In this document: piece after piece, positions 41,358 to 50,076 of the stretch
Numbering within the stretch: position 1 is the stretch's first letter
Layout of the letters: the number at the start of each line of letters is the position of its first letter
DNA from: Oscillospiraceae bacterium
GTDB lineage: Bacteria > Bacillota > Clostridia > Oscillospirales > Oscillospiraceae
Length of the DNA: 64,000 nt
Direction: 5' to 3'
NCBI GenBank assembly: GCA_017395085.1
Contig: JAFPWF010000021.1
Coordinates: 61,896 to 125,895, forward strand
The notes under the pieces: model-generated
The model's input: only the letters and a program-made list of their open reading frames with translations
Told to the model about the DNA's origin: nothing
The model's database searches: none
Program-made: the position numbers and the translations under genes

Positions 41358-42022
41358 AATTCGTCTCCTTCTGCACTGCCGGTCAGCAGTGCGATTTCAA
41401 GGTTCCCGTTCCGGCAGCGCAGGGCGTCTAGAAACTCCTGCATGGCGGAGGGGTTCTTCATTTCAATTTTGTAATCCAGCTTGTACAGGCTTCCCATGTT
41501 GGAAGTCTTTGCCCTGTTCAGGCTCCAGGTTTTTGTGTACTCCTCAAAGAGGTCATCAAAGGCATCTGCAAAGTGTAAGGATTCGGGAACCGTGATATGC
41601 AGCGCCATCGTACGGTCATGGCTCATGGGAACCCGGGAAAGGAACAGCATCACGCCGGAAGCGATGACGGTGAACAGCAGTGCGATGGCAAGGTATCCGG
41701 CCGCACAGGCAAGCCCCGCCGCCATGACCAGAAAGATGGCCGAGATGTCCCGTGCCTTGCCGGCTGCGCTGCGGAAGCGGACCAGAGAGAAAGACCCTGC
41801 AACGGCGATGCCGGTTCCGATATTGCCGTTTACCATGAGGATGACCGTGGTGACGATGATCGGCAGCACGACCAGCGAAATCAGAAAACTGCGGCTCACG
41901 CTGCTGTCGCGAGACAGGGACAGCGCTGCGATTGCCCCGCACAGCCCGGCAAAGAGCAGGCAGAGCAGATAAAGGCCGACGGAAAGGCTTCCGGTCAGGA
42001 CAGAACTAAAGATTGACGACAT
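41354..42022 (-). CDS. DUF4956-family membrane protein
   Basis: 222 residues from ATG 42022 with AAGGAGG 8 bases upstream; the longer frame is VTC antisense of frame. About four helices in residues 10-130, with the conserved MVNGNIGTGIAVAGSFSLVRFRS segment, then a soluble ferredoxin-like tail. DUF4956 genes accompany VTC-type polyphosphate polymerases in Firmicutes; function unknown, possibly membrane partner of the polymerase. Overlaps the VTC gene by 17 bases. Confidence 0.88.
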   Translation of the reverse strand: MSSIFSSVLTGSLSVGLYLLCLLFAGLCGAIAALSLSRDSSVSRSFLISLVVLPIIVTTVILMVNGNIGTGIAVAGSFSLVRFRSAAGKARDISAIFLVMAAGLACAAGYLAIALLFTVIASGVMLFLSRVPMSHDRTMALHITVPESLHFADAFDDLFEEYTKTWSLNRAKTSNMGSLYKLDYKIEMKNPSAMQEFLDALRCRNGNLEIALLTGSAEGDEL

Positions 42023-42749
42023 GCTGGATTCCTCCTTCTGCTTCAAAAACAGTTTGTTTCTTTTCTTCCAGAGTGCGGGTGTAGGCGGTTCCGTACTTCG
42101 AAAAGCTGCCCGGAAGGATTCCTTCCGCATCCAGCGCATCCGCCAGCCACAGGGGCATAGCGCCGGCTGTTTTGATCTCAAGGAGTACGGTTTCCTTCGG
42201 CAGCAGGGCAATTCCCGCAGAACTCCGGCTGAGCTGCAGCCCGCTCTCGCGGTAGCGGATGTTCCGGTCAAAGGTCAGGCGCAGATCGGGATGCTCTTCG
42301 TCGAACCAGGCCTCGCGCTCACAGGCGATCATCATGGCAGGCTTCGGCCTTCCGTACAGCTTCATGGCCCAGTCGATCTCCCGCATGATCTGGCTGTCAA
42401 AGGGCCTGATCCCCAGCCGCAGGTACCGTTCCGCCTCTACAAGGGTCATGGCTGCGCGGCGTTTATACACCACGCCTCCGAACTTCTTTTTCAGTTCCAG
42501 AAACACCGTGGAGTCCGCTGCTGCAGTGCCGTAGCTGCGAAGCCGGAGCTTCTCTTTATAATCCACCGCTTCGATGGAATTGCGGATGATCCGGTGATCC
42601 GGAGTGTCCAGATAAAGGCTCATCACCGTGCTGCGGCCAAATTCATCGGGTTTCAGATGCCGGCCGATTCTTTGAAACAGCCTTTCATACTGGGCCTCGG
42701 ACAAAAGGTATTTTTTCTCGATTCGCTTGAAGATGCAGGTTGTGTCCAT
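42006..42749 (-). CDS. VTC-domain polyphosphate polymerase family protein
   Basis: 247 residues, ATG 42749. The tunnel-fold signatures are RIEKKYLL, STVMSLYLDTPD, YKEKLRLRSYG, LELKKKFGGVVYKRR and VLLEIKTAGAMP, giving the basic tunnel and metal-binding Glu of VTC/CYTH enzymes (PF09359). Such proteins make inorganic polyphosphate from ATP, or in some bacteria polyamines/amides; no membrane segment of its own, so DUF4956 may anchor it. Confidence 0.9.
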   Translation of the reverse strand: MDTTCIFKRIEKKYLLSEAQYERLFQRIGRHLKPDEFGRSTVMSLYLDTPDHRIIRNSIEAVDYKEKLRLRSYGTAAADSTVFLELKKKFGGVVYKRRAAMTLVEAERYLRLGIRPFDSQIMREIDWAMKLYGRPKPAMMIACEREAWFDEEHPDLRLTFDRNIRYRESGLQLSRSSAGIALLPKETVLLEIKTAGAMPLWLADALDAEGILPGSFSKYGTAYTRTLEEKKQTVFEAEGGIQHVVNL

Positions 42750-42841
42750 TCGGGCACCTCCTCTTTTGTTTCTGTGCGCATCTTAGCCCGGAAAACTAAA
42801 ACCAACTTTAAAGAGAAAATTATTTTAGCTTCCGGAACGCG

Positions 42842-42881
42842 AAACAGCCTCCTTTGTCTGCAATGACAAAGGAGGCTGTTT
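42842..42881 (-). terminator. Terminator after the hydrolase gene
   Basis: A 17-bp perfect stem (42842-42858 with 42865-42881) with a 6-base loop, 38 bases beyond the stop of the leftward hydrolase at 42919. The T-tract is only TTT, so efficiency may be modest. Confidence 0.7.
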
Positions 42882-42918
42882 GATGGTTATTACCTTTACG
42901 TAATTAAGAAAGGAATCG

Positions 42919-43542
42919 TTATTCTGCCCTGCCCGGCTTGAACTCCTTCCGGATCCACTGATCGAGAAAGCGCATCTGTTCTTCCGTATGGAACCAGTGC
43001 TCGCCGTTTTCCATCACGGTCAATTCGGCGCAGTGCGCATTCGCAAAAGCTGCAATGGTTTCGTATGCGGTCATGCTGTCGCGGCTGCCGTACAGAATCC
43101 TGGTCGGGACGTTCCATTGAACAGGGTGCTCCCGGACATAGCTCAGGTACTCCCAGGAGAGATCTTCGCCGAACGGGGTGGAGATCACGCCCTTCTCTTC
43201 CAGTTGCGCTTCTGTTACATTGGCCCAGGTCATCATGTCCAGAATCAGGTGTTCCATATCGACGATGGGGGAGATAAAGTACGCCTTTTGGACCATGGCG
43301 CCGATGCCGGCGTGCATGCTGAAAAACGCGCCGATGCTGTTGGCAATCAGGGTGATGTTTCCTCGTTCGGCACCCAGTTTTTCGACTGCAGCATGGATTT
43401 CCTTTCCTGTTTCCCAGGGGGTAAAAGACTGATAATCCAGCCCTAAAACTTCGCAGCCCGGGAACAGCGGCTTATAGTGCCCGCTTTCCTCAGCGCTGCC
43501 GCCCTTCCCGTGGATATACAATACGGCGTTTTTCTTTCTCAT
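42919..43542 (-). CDS. Alpha/beta hydrolase
   Basis: 207 residues, ATG 43542. YIHGKGG forms the oxyanion loop, IANSIGAFF the nucleophile elbow (with Ala instead of the first Gly), YGSRDSMT the acid and GEHWFH the His. 6 bases after the DUF5714-like gene, so the two are co-transcribed. Probably a small esterase; substrate unknown. Confidence 0.87.
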   Translation of the reverse strand: MRKKNAVLYIHGKGGSAEESGHYKPLFPGCEVLGLDYQSFTPWETGKEIHAAVEKLGAERGNITLIANSIGAFFSMHAGIGAMVQKAYFISPIVDMEHLILDMMTWANVTEAQLEEKGVISTPFGEDLSWEYLSYVREHPVQWNVPTRILYGSRDSMTAYETIAAFANAHCAELTVMENGEHWFHTEEQMRFLDQWIRKEFKPGRAE

Positions 43543-43548
43543 ATATCG

Positions 43549-44241
43549 TCAGTGGTTTGCTCTGGAGAACGGACAGCGTTTCCCGATGCACTGGTTATTC
43601 CGCGAAGAATAGCGGCAGATCACTTCGGGCTTTTCCATTTCAATGCCGAAGTGGTCTTTCACAAACTCAATGGCGGACAGAATAGCCAGGAACGAATCCC
43701 GCTTGCAGCAGCGGGGACCACCGATCTCGCCGATCACATCCAGTGATTTTGCCGTCATCTTGTGCGACAGAGCAAACGGCTCGTTTGTGAGCGGAGTGGA
43801 CTTGGAAATGATGGAGATAAACATTCCGGAGCTGATCCCCGCACCGCAGGCACCCCAGAATCCGCAGGCGCCTCCGGGCACACTTTTCCCGCGGTTCAGC
43901 ATTTCAACCAGCGCGCTGTGAAGGTCGATGTTCCCTCCTGCGTTTTTGTATGCCGTCAGCAGAGCGGCCCCGACCATGACGTGGTGTTCCGGCCCGTGCA
44001 TGTGGCAAAACGGCATTGCCATCATTTTTTCGATGATTTCAATGGGGTTCTTCGAGGACTCCTCCAGGCATAATCCCACGATGGAATCAAGCCCCTGTGT
44101 ATGGCAGTCATTGCACACATAGTGACCGTTCACGCAACGGGTTTTGCTGTTTTCTTTTTTGTGGCAGATCTCGCACTCCATCAGAGTGTCCGCTTCCAGA
44201 TACTCCAGCGGAGCCTTGCAGATCAAGCATTCTTCTTTCAA
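43549..44241 (-). CDS. DUF5714-like Cys-rich protein
   Basis: 230 residues from TTG 44241, chosen because GGGAGGA lies 9-10 bases upstream and the first Cys motif starts directly after it. N-terminal zinc-ribbon-like CLIC ... CEIC ... CVNGHYVCNDCH; then FCHMHGPEHHVMVGAAL, a CGFWGACGAGISSG motif, GPRCCKRD and a final CIGKRCPFSR. These match DUF5714 proteins, related to the C_GCAxxG_C_C family; probably redox or metal-binding, often found near methyltransferases. No membrane segment. Confidence 0.75.
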   Translation of the reverse strand: MKEECLICKAPLEYLEADTLMECEICHKKENSKTRCVNGHYVCNDCHTQGLDSIVGLCLEESSKNPIEIIEKMMAMPFCHMHGPEHHVMVGAALLTAYKNAGGNIDLHSALVEMLNRGKSVPGGACGFWGACGAGISSGMFISIISKSTPLTNEPFALSHKMTAKSLDVIGEIGGPRCCKRDSFLAILSAIEFVKDHFGIEMEKPEVICRYSSRNNQCIGKRCPFSRANH

Positions 44242-44400
44242 TGGATGTTTCCTCCCGTCTAAGCCCGGAATGTCAAAGCAGATTATAGCACAGAGCAAGC
44301 AGATTCTGAAGAAGTTTGTTTCCCGTTGGGATAATCCTTCAGCAGATAAGCTGCCAAGGCGGAATCTCTTTTCAAACGGGCATTCATCTGATATAATGAA

Positions 44401-44427
44401 AACCGCCCCGGGCAACCCGAGGCGGTT
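44401..44427. terminator. Hairpin at the left boundary of the putative island
   Basis: AACCGCC-CGGG pairs with CCCG-GGCGGTT around a 3-base CAA loop (one bulged C and A). No T-tract on the plus strand. It could end transcripts arriving from 44595. Confidence 0.4.
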
Positions 44428-44441
44428 CTGGCAGCGGGAGA
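44427..44441. repeat. Putative attachment site: 15-bp copy of the tRNA-Gln 3' end
   Basis: TCTGGCAGCGGGAGA is identical, in the same orientation, to 55562-55576, where it forms the 3' acceptor strand and CCA of tRNA-Gln. No tRNA is present here, only this fragment, as expected of the distal att site of an element integrated at a tRNA 3' end. Confidence 0.5.
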
Positions 44442-44594
44442 TAGGGCGATTGTTTTCAGGTTTCCGAGGGTCTAGCCCACAGCTCTGACAAGGGTTTCCG
44501 CAATCAGCACCTTCTTGATCAAACCCAGATTGAACAGTTACCATTTTACGGCGCCGCCCGGCGAAACAGGTGTCGGCGAATCGTCGGCCATTCC

Positions 44595-46157
44595 TTATTC
44601 TTCAGGAGAGAAGGCCTCCAGCGAATTGTGCATCTCAACAGAGTCTGGAATATTATAAAACTTCCTGTAAGGAATAACATGCTCACTGCCATCCAGTGGC
44701 TCGTTGATTTCGATATACTCGCTGTGAGGAAGGTCTTTGAAGTACAGCCTGTTCGTCTCCCCATTCTGTGCAGCCCTGATTAAAGCTTCCCGTTCCTTTT
44801 TGCCCTGACCAATATCGTAATAGATGGAAAAACGATGAATGCCTACAAGCAGATAGGCAGCAAGAATGAAACACTCTGCGACTCTGCGCCCATTTCCCCA
44901 ATTATTGTATCCTTCCGCAAGCAGAAACATGCAGAATTCAACCAAAAATAAGGTTGAGAAGAGGAAATACCTTGCCCCGACAATTTTAACAGCAATCAGC
45001 GGCAAAACAACTCCCGGAACAGACAGCCAGATAAATATCAGAATTCTCCTCATCCATTTGCCAGTCCAGGGGAGAAGCAGGATCGACAGAAAAACCCCCC
45101 AGAAGAACAGAAGATTCAGCCACTGTGAGCGCACCTCATTCCAGCAAGAAAGATAATCTTCTAACGGTCCACGGAAATGGACAAATAAAAAGTACAGAAA
45201 AAAGAATATAGTAAAAAAGCGGATGCCAAATCGCATCAGGCTTTTTCCTCTGCCGCTGAGAAGAAAAAGTAGGACGGAAATCAAACTGCAGATTACCCAG
45301 TTGTTCCCAAAAATTCTGTTCGGGTAGAAGTATACAAAGCGTTGATTGAGCTGAAGGAAAATATGATAAAAGCTGTCGTTCGTGTCAAAGCTCAGTGTCC
45401 GGTAACCGTTGACTGCAACTCCGGAATGAAAAAGAGATTGATAAATGCCGCTGGAAAACATGATGACAAGACCAATGGCATTCCCGGCAAGCATCAAAAG
45501 CATCAATCGTTTTGACGCTTTGCCCTTCTTCTCAATCATCATAATGACCAGAAGAAGAGCATCAACAAGGAAAACATAGATTGTCATGTTTTCCAGCACA
45601 AGCTGAATGCATAAGCCGAAGATGAAATACCCGATTCCGGCAGCCACAGACAGATTGGGTGCATCATGCAGGAAAAGCCGGGAAATCAGCAGCTGAAAAG
45701 CTGCAAGGAAGAATACGGCAAAACCATAGTTTGAAAAGCCCGCGATCCACCCGTATGTATCCTTCCAGACATCTATCGGTAAAGTCAGAAACAGAATATT
45801 CGAAAGCAGCAGGACCGCCTCCGGCAATCGGTCAGCTTTTCCGTTCAGAACCGGGCCGACCTGAGTGTTGGACCGGACCAGGACAACAACAAAAAAGGGA
45901 ATGAAAGCTGCGATCAGCCCATGAAGAACTGCCTTTAAAAACTCGGACCTTGTAACGATAACCTCCAGCAGATTCCCGAGATATCTGCTGTTGATGCTTC
46001 CCGTAAGGAGCGCATGCATTCCGGAGTCAACGCCCCACCACCAGTCGTCCTGTCCATAGGGCGTATTGGAAAAAATCCAGATATACAGCAAGAAGGAAGA
46101 GAAAAGCAAAAAATAGAATAACGGAGAGAAAACTCTTCCTGCTTTCTGTTCTTTCAT
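44595..46157 (-). CDS. DUF6056-like polytopic membrane protein, copy 1
   Basis: 520 residues from ATG 46157 (AAAGGAG 6 bases upstream). About 11-13 helices. The first extracytoplasmic loop carries NTPYGQDDWWWG (residues 31-42), with the acidic pair where GT-C glycosyltransferases keep their catalytic Asp, and NSRYLGNLLEVIVTRSEFLK follows. The C-terminal soluble tail has RLYFKDLPHSEY. It belongs with the three paralogs at 50077, 51636 and 53237. I infer a surface-glycan transferase or polymerase role; no enzyme of this family is known to me. Confidence 0.75.
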   Translation of the reverse strand: MKEQKAGRVFSPLFYFLLFSSFLLYIWIFSNTPYGQDDWWWGVDSGMHALLTGSINSRYLGNLLEVIVTRSEFLKAVLHGLIAAFIPFFVVVLVRSNTQVGPVLNGKADRLPEAVLLLSNILFLTLPIDVWKDTYGWIAGFSNYGFAVFFLAAFQLLISRLFLHDAPNLSVAAGIGYFIFGLCIQLVLENMTIYVFLVDALLLVIMMIEKKGKASKRLMLLMLAGNAIGLVIMFSSGIYQSLFHSGVAVNGYRTLSFDTNDSFYHIFLQLNQRFVYFYPNRIFGNNWVICSLISVLLFLLSGRGKSLMRFGIRFFTIFFFLYFLFVHFRGPLEDYLSCWNEVRSQWLNLLFFWGVFLSILLLPWTGKWMRRILIFIWLSVPGVVLPLIAVKIVGARYFLFSTLFLVEFCMFLLAEGYNNWGNGRRVAECFILAAYLLVGIHRFSIYYDIGQGKKEREALIRAAQNGETNRLYFKDLPHSEYIEINEPLDGSEHVIPYRKFYNIPDSVEMHNSLEAFSPEE

Positions 46158-46239
46158 AGCAAACTCCTTTGATGAGGCGGGTATCAGCCGGCAGCACTGA
46201 TGAAGGATCATCTTGCAAAGTGTTCTGGACGGCTGGCTT

Positions 46240-46268
46240 AATATAGCATATTCTGATATCATATTCAA
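46240..46268 (-). promoter_or_regulatory. Promoter of DUF6056-like copy 1
   Basis: On the minus strand TTGAAT (46268-46263), 17-bp spacer, TATATT (46245-46240). Confidence 0.6.
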
Positions 46269-46329
46269 GAAAAAGCAAGATTGCTCTTTCGCCGCAGCAA
46301 CATGATTGTGAAAAAGATGTGGAAATCTG

Positions 46330-46358
46330 TTGTCGACGCATATGCGGCATGCTATAAT
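46330..46358 (+). promoter_or_regulatory. Promoter of the serine-hydrolase-fold gene
   Basis: TTGTCG (46330-46335), 17-bp spacer, TATAAT (46353-46358), 44 bases before ATG 46402. Confidence 0.65.
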
Positions 46359-46401
46359 AGTTTCCGTAACTATTTAAACAGAATGGGGTTCCGTATAAAA
46401 C

Positions 46402-47775
46402 ATGAGAGTTGTAAAGAAAATGCTCTCGCTGCTCCTGGCGCTGACGATACTGACTCCGGCCGGAGCGCCCGCGGCGTACGCCGAGACGGGAACGGAAGGT
46501 GCTTCTGCCCAGGCAGGTTCGGAGGCGATCGCTGCCGCTGAAACTGCGGAAGGTATCGAACCCGGAGGAACCGCAGAAGATGCATCGTCCGCCGCAGAAG
46601 GAGCAGAAGCCGGCACCGCGGATGAAGCCGGGGAGGACGCTTCTTCCGAGAAGAAAGAGCAGCCAGAGATGACGGAGGACGGGCACATTAACGGCGAGAA
46701 GCTGAAGCTGTGGCTGGAGAATTATCTGGCAGCAGACCACTGGGATGAGCCCCAGTGCTCCATCTCCATTGCCTTCTGGTATTCCGGTTCAGAAGAAACC
46801 TGGCTGTATAATCCCGATGAATGGATGTACGGCGTGAACTGGTCCAAACTGCCGGTCAGCATGTCCTTTGCCGAGAAGCTGGCGAACGGAGAACTGAGCA
46901 ACGATACCAGTATCAACGGCATCACACTGGAATATGCCCTGCAGACCGTTCTGGAGAACTCCAGCGGGCCAAGCTACTCTTCGATGCTCGTCTACCTGGG
47001 GGGCAACACCGTGTCGAACTGCGCTGAACTGGTACCGCAGTACGCCGGGCTGCCGGAGGACTATTACACTGACGACTTCTATCAGAGAAGTTATTACACG
47101 GCGCGCATCATGCACGAAGTAACCAAAACACTCTACCAGAGCGAGGAAGGGCGTTTCCCGAAGGTGTTGGAATATATGAAGCAGTCCCAGCCCTGGGACA
47201 TGTTCAACCGTGATCAGTGGATCCGCGAAGAACTGCATACATCGCAGGCCCATGTTGCCTACTGGGGAAACGGTTCGGGGGATTACATCCACTGTACCGG
47301 CGTGGTTTATACGAACAGCCCCATTGTTCTGACCATCATGATGAAGAACATTTCGGACATCGACATTATGGGCGGCATCGCCCACCACTTCTGCTATCTG
47401 GCGCAGAACATGTACTGGCGCCAGTACGAGATCGAAAAGGCGAAGGAAGCCGCTGAGGCAGAAGCGCTCGCAGTGCAGGAGGCTGTTGCGGACCAGGCCG
47501 CGGCGGAGGCGGAAATCACCGGTGTGCCGGACACTGCTTCGGAACGACCCACCGGCTCCGCCGATGCTGCGGCAGAGTCTCTGGAATCCGCGGAAACCGA
47601 ATCCCCCGCTTCGGAACCTGTGACGGATGACACCTATTCTTCGACCCCAAGGATCCTGCTGCTGGCCGCTTCGGCGCTGATCCTCCTACTGCTGATTGTG
47701 GTTGCCGCTTTCCGACGGAATAGAATGAAGTCTGCACCACCACGTAAAGCGACACGTTCCGGACGAGAAAAATAA
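46402..47775 (+). CDS. Surface-anchored serine-hydrolase-fold protein lacking the catalytic Ser
   Basis: 457 residues, ATG 46402. Signal peptide to about 27 (AYA), an Ala/Glu/Gly-rich linker to about 95, then a class A beta-lactamase-like fold. Where relatives have S-x-x-K before LPV, this protein reads NWSK (146-149), so Asn replaces the nucleophile; the KTG-equivalent is HCTG. A second acidic Ala-rich linker (about 345-415) leads to a membrane helix (about 420-440) and a basic tail. It is thus predicted to face outward, perhaps as a non-catalytic peptidoglycan-binding protein. It is the only rightward gene in the island. Confidence 0.75.
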   Translation: MRVVKKMLSLLLALTILTPAGAPAAYAETGTEGASAQAGSEAIAAAETAEGIEPGGTAEDASSAAEGAEAGTADEAGEDASSEKKEQPEMTEDGHINGEKLKLWLENYLAADHWDEPQCSISIAFWYSGSEETWLYNPDEWMYGVNWSKLPVSMSFAEKLANGELSNDTSINGITLEYALQTVLENSSGPSYSSMLVYLGGNTVSNCAELVPQYAGLPEDYYTDDFYQRSYYTARIMHEVTKTLYQSEEGRFPKVLEYMKQSQPWDMFNRDQWIREELHTSQAHVAYWGNGSGDYIHCTGVVYTNSPIVLTIMMKNISDIDIMGGIAHHFCYLAQNMYWRQYEIEKAKEAAEAEALAVQEAVADQAAAEAEITGVPDTASERPTGSADAAAESLESAETESPASEPVTDDTYSSTPRILLLAASALILLLLIVVAAFRRNRMKSAPPRKATRSGREK

Positions 47776-48076
47776 ATCGCAGATGAGAATGTTTTACCCG
47801 GACCACTGTCAGCATCGCCGGGCAAAATTCATACGATACCCGTGGACGGTCCGATCGGACCGTCCAAGTTTTTTCGGATACGTTGTCGACCAGTTACTTC
47901 ACTACCTTAATTAACCACTGCGTGGCCAAGCAACTTCTCACCCTCTCCGCTTTTTTGTGCGATGGTACAGTTCTCCTACGTAGAGGCCTTGTCTGCAAAA
48001 CCCGAGATTCAGGTATCTTGAAGACACCGGAACCTCGGGTAACCTATTCTGGCTGATTGTCAGCCTCAGTTTTCCG
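47776..48076. other. Gene-free stretch between convergent genes
   Basis: Holds the terminator at 47844-47874. From about 47880 to 48060 no frame is convincing; a short leftward frame ending near 47938 with RYLNLGFCRQGLYVGELY is reminiscent of decayed coding sequence but I cannot name it. Confidence 0.5.
47844..47874 (+). terminator. Terminator of the serine-hydrolase-fold gene
   Basis: GGACGGTCCGA/TCGGACCGTCC is a 22-bp perfect palindrome followed by AAGTTTTTT, 69 bases after the stop. Confidence 0.85.
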
Positions 48077-50059
48077 TCAGATGCTATTCGTCCACGGGAG
48101 GAGAAACGCCCACTGCGGTAAATGCAAGAGTTCATAATCCTCAAGCTGGATCAGCTCCAACTTCTGGGCAAGTACAACATCCAGTCGATTCCGGAAGGTC
48201 GGATTCTGAACGAAGATACTGTCAGCCAACTTACTGCCCTTCAGGCGGACTGTGACGGTAGCGCTTTGCCCTTTTCTGCAGGAAATGCGGAGGGCACCAT
48301 TACGGATCTCCGCAATGCAGCCGGACGCATTGTCGCACGAAATCTCGTAATGATCAACGCTTAACTCCGGGATGTTGCCATCGGAATACAGCCGGAACGC
48401 CTGTGTTCCGCCAAAGCCCAGGATGTAATCGTAGGCGAAGTTCCCGTCCGGATCCATAAGCTTCAGAAAGGTGGCTTTCGGAACCTGCCATTCGGGGAAA
48501 GCCTCGATTTCCGTCAGGCCAGGTCGGTCCCCTTCTGTGGAGAGCAGTCGGATGCGGAAGGAGGAGACCGCCCCGCCGCTATCCACTTCGAACCGGGTAG
48601 GTGCGCCGTGCACATCCAACGGGCCGGTTTCGATGACGGCGCCGTTATCAAACCGGATCTCTGCGTTCAGGATGTTGCTGTCTCCGTCCGGATTGTCGAA
48701 AAGAACAATCTCACTGATGGCAGACGGCACCTCCAGCGTGGCGGTAACAGTCTTCTCCTCATCCCCCTCTTCGGGAGACCAGACACCGTCAAAGGGGTCG
48801 TAGTTCAGGTCCAAGACCTTTCTAGTATCCAGAAGCATAAAGTTGTTCAGAAGCCACGGATCTTGGCTGCTGGCGTTAAGGGAAGCAGCCCTCAGGAGAG
48901 AATCCGTGGAACGCTTCCAGAACACCTTGTCCCCATTGGTGACAGACGGTGCATGCTTCTCTTGTTCCTGGGAGTGGTAGAAGAGGTTTTCGCGGTACTG
49001 CTCGGAAGCCTGAAGGGATCTGGACAGCGTACCCGCACTCACGGGGAAGCGGATTCTGTCCTCCCAGCGGTAAAGCGGGGGCGACTGAATAGCCATGCTG
49101 TTATGATAAATATCCTTGGTGGCCGTGATGTTCAGGGAAAAAAAATCATGCTCCGCGGCCCAGGCAGTGCTGTAGGCGAAGCCTTTGTAAACAGCGGGGG
49201 TATAGTCCAGTTCCGTACGGAGTATTTCGCCCATGGCCTGCTCAAACAGCATGGAACAGGCCCTGTGATCCTCATGCGTGTCAAAGTCCACACAGAAGAT
49301 GACATCCGGCCGAACAGAAAGAATCAGATCACGGATATCCGTGTACAGGTTCTCCCGCGTATAGGCGCGGCCACTGCGGAAAGGCGGATGGCTGTCGATG
49401 CCGTACGTTTCCGTTTTCCCCACCTGGGAGGGAATCACCTCGTCCGCCGGCGCGTTGTAGATGTGATACTCTTCCGTATGTAGGGTGTCGCCATAGCCGA
49501 GAAAGACAACATGGTCTTCCGGAACGCCCAGATACTCATAAAGATCCAGCGCTTCCCGAATCCGGACTTCTCCCAGCCCAAAGCGATCCCCGTTGGTCAT
49601 GAAGGCAACCGTCAGCTCGCTGCCGTAGCGGAGATATTCATCGAGCGTCCCGCAGAGGACGTTCAGGTCATCATCCTGGTGCGGAACCAGGAGAAGCACA
49701 TTCTTCCCGGCGAAGAGCGCCTCCTTGCCGGAATCTACCTCGCGATATGCGAGTTTCTCTGGGAAATCCCCGCTCTGAGATCTGTGGTAGAACCACTGCA
49801 GGAAGACGCAGGATGAACCGATCAGAACCGTCAGCACAATCAGCAGCCATTTTACAGCTCTGCGGCTCCACAGAACCAACAGGCCGGCTGCCAGCAGCAT
49901 CACGGCGCAGACCAGATAAAATTTCCGCATCGATAAATACACCGCAGAGAACATCAGAATATAATCCGCGAGCAGGCACAGTTCCGCTGCAAGGGCAAGG
50001 AAGACCAGTATAGAAAAAACAACCGTTTTGACGTTTCCGGATTCATCAGTACGCTGCAT
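48077..50059 (-). CDS. Membrane-bound PIG-L family deacetylase with C-terminal beta domain
   Basis: 660 residues from ATG 50059 (GGGGGAG 6 bases upstream; ATG 50074 lacks a site). Three to four helices in residues 13-90 anchor it. The LmbE/PIG-L domain starts with VPHQDDD (125-131), a variant of PHPDDE, and has DFDTHEDH with the zinc His. Residues about 425-540 look like a discoidin-type jelly roll (EIVLFDNPDGDSN, FRIRLLSTEG). PIG-L enzymes remove N-acetyl groups from GlcNAc-containing molecules; here it probably edits a surface glycan made with the DUF6056-like proteins. 17 bases downstream of copy 2. Confidence 0.87.
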   Translation of the reverse strand: MQRTDESGNVKTVVFSILVFLALAAELCLLADYILMFSAVYLSMRKFYLVCAVMLLAAGLLVLWSRRAVKWLLIVLTVLIGSSCVFLQWFYHRSQSGDFPEKLAYREVDSGKEALFAGKNVLLLVPHQDDDLNVLCGTLDEYLRYGSELTVAFMTNGDRFGLGEVRIREALDLYEYLGVPEDHVVFLGYGDTLHTEEYHIYNAPADEVIPSQVGKTETYGIDSHPPFRSGRAYTRENLYTDIRDLILSVRPDVIFCVDFDTHEDHRACSMLFEQAMGEILRTELDYTPAVYKGFAYSTAWAAEHDFFSLNITATKDIYHNSMAIQSPPLYRWEDRIRFPVSAGTLSRSLQASEQYRENLFYHSQEQEKHAPSVTNGDKVFWKRSTDSLLRAASLNASSQDPWLLNNFMLLDTRKVLDLNYDPFDGVWSPEEGDEEKTVTATLEVPSAISEIVLFDNPDGDSNILNAEIRFDNGAVIETGPLDVHGAPTRFEVDSGGAVSSFRIRLLSTEGDRPGLTEIEAFPEWQVPKATFLKLMDPDGNFAYDYILGFGGTQAFRLYSDGNIPELSVDHYEISCDNASGCIAEIRNGALRISCRKGQSATVTVRLKGSKLADSIFVQNPTFRNRLDVVLAQKLELIQLEDYELLHLPQWAFLLPWTNSI

Positions 50060-50076
50060 ATGAAACTCCCCCATTT

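Larger units (their letters stand above)
44242..44594. other. Gene-free stretch with promoter-like and hairpin elements
   Basis: No coding frame is convincing. A minus-strand TATAAT at 44287-44282 probably serves the gene at 44241. A plus-strand TATAAT (44394-44399) is followed at once by the perfect hairpin at 44401-44427, and this by the 15-base copy of the tRNA-Gln 3' end at 44427-44441. Nothing else recognised. Confidence 0.6.

Noticed and set aside
47938-48144. 68-codon leftward frame, considered as a transposase fragment
   Set aside because: No transposase motif or terminal repeats could be seen; kept only as a remark.
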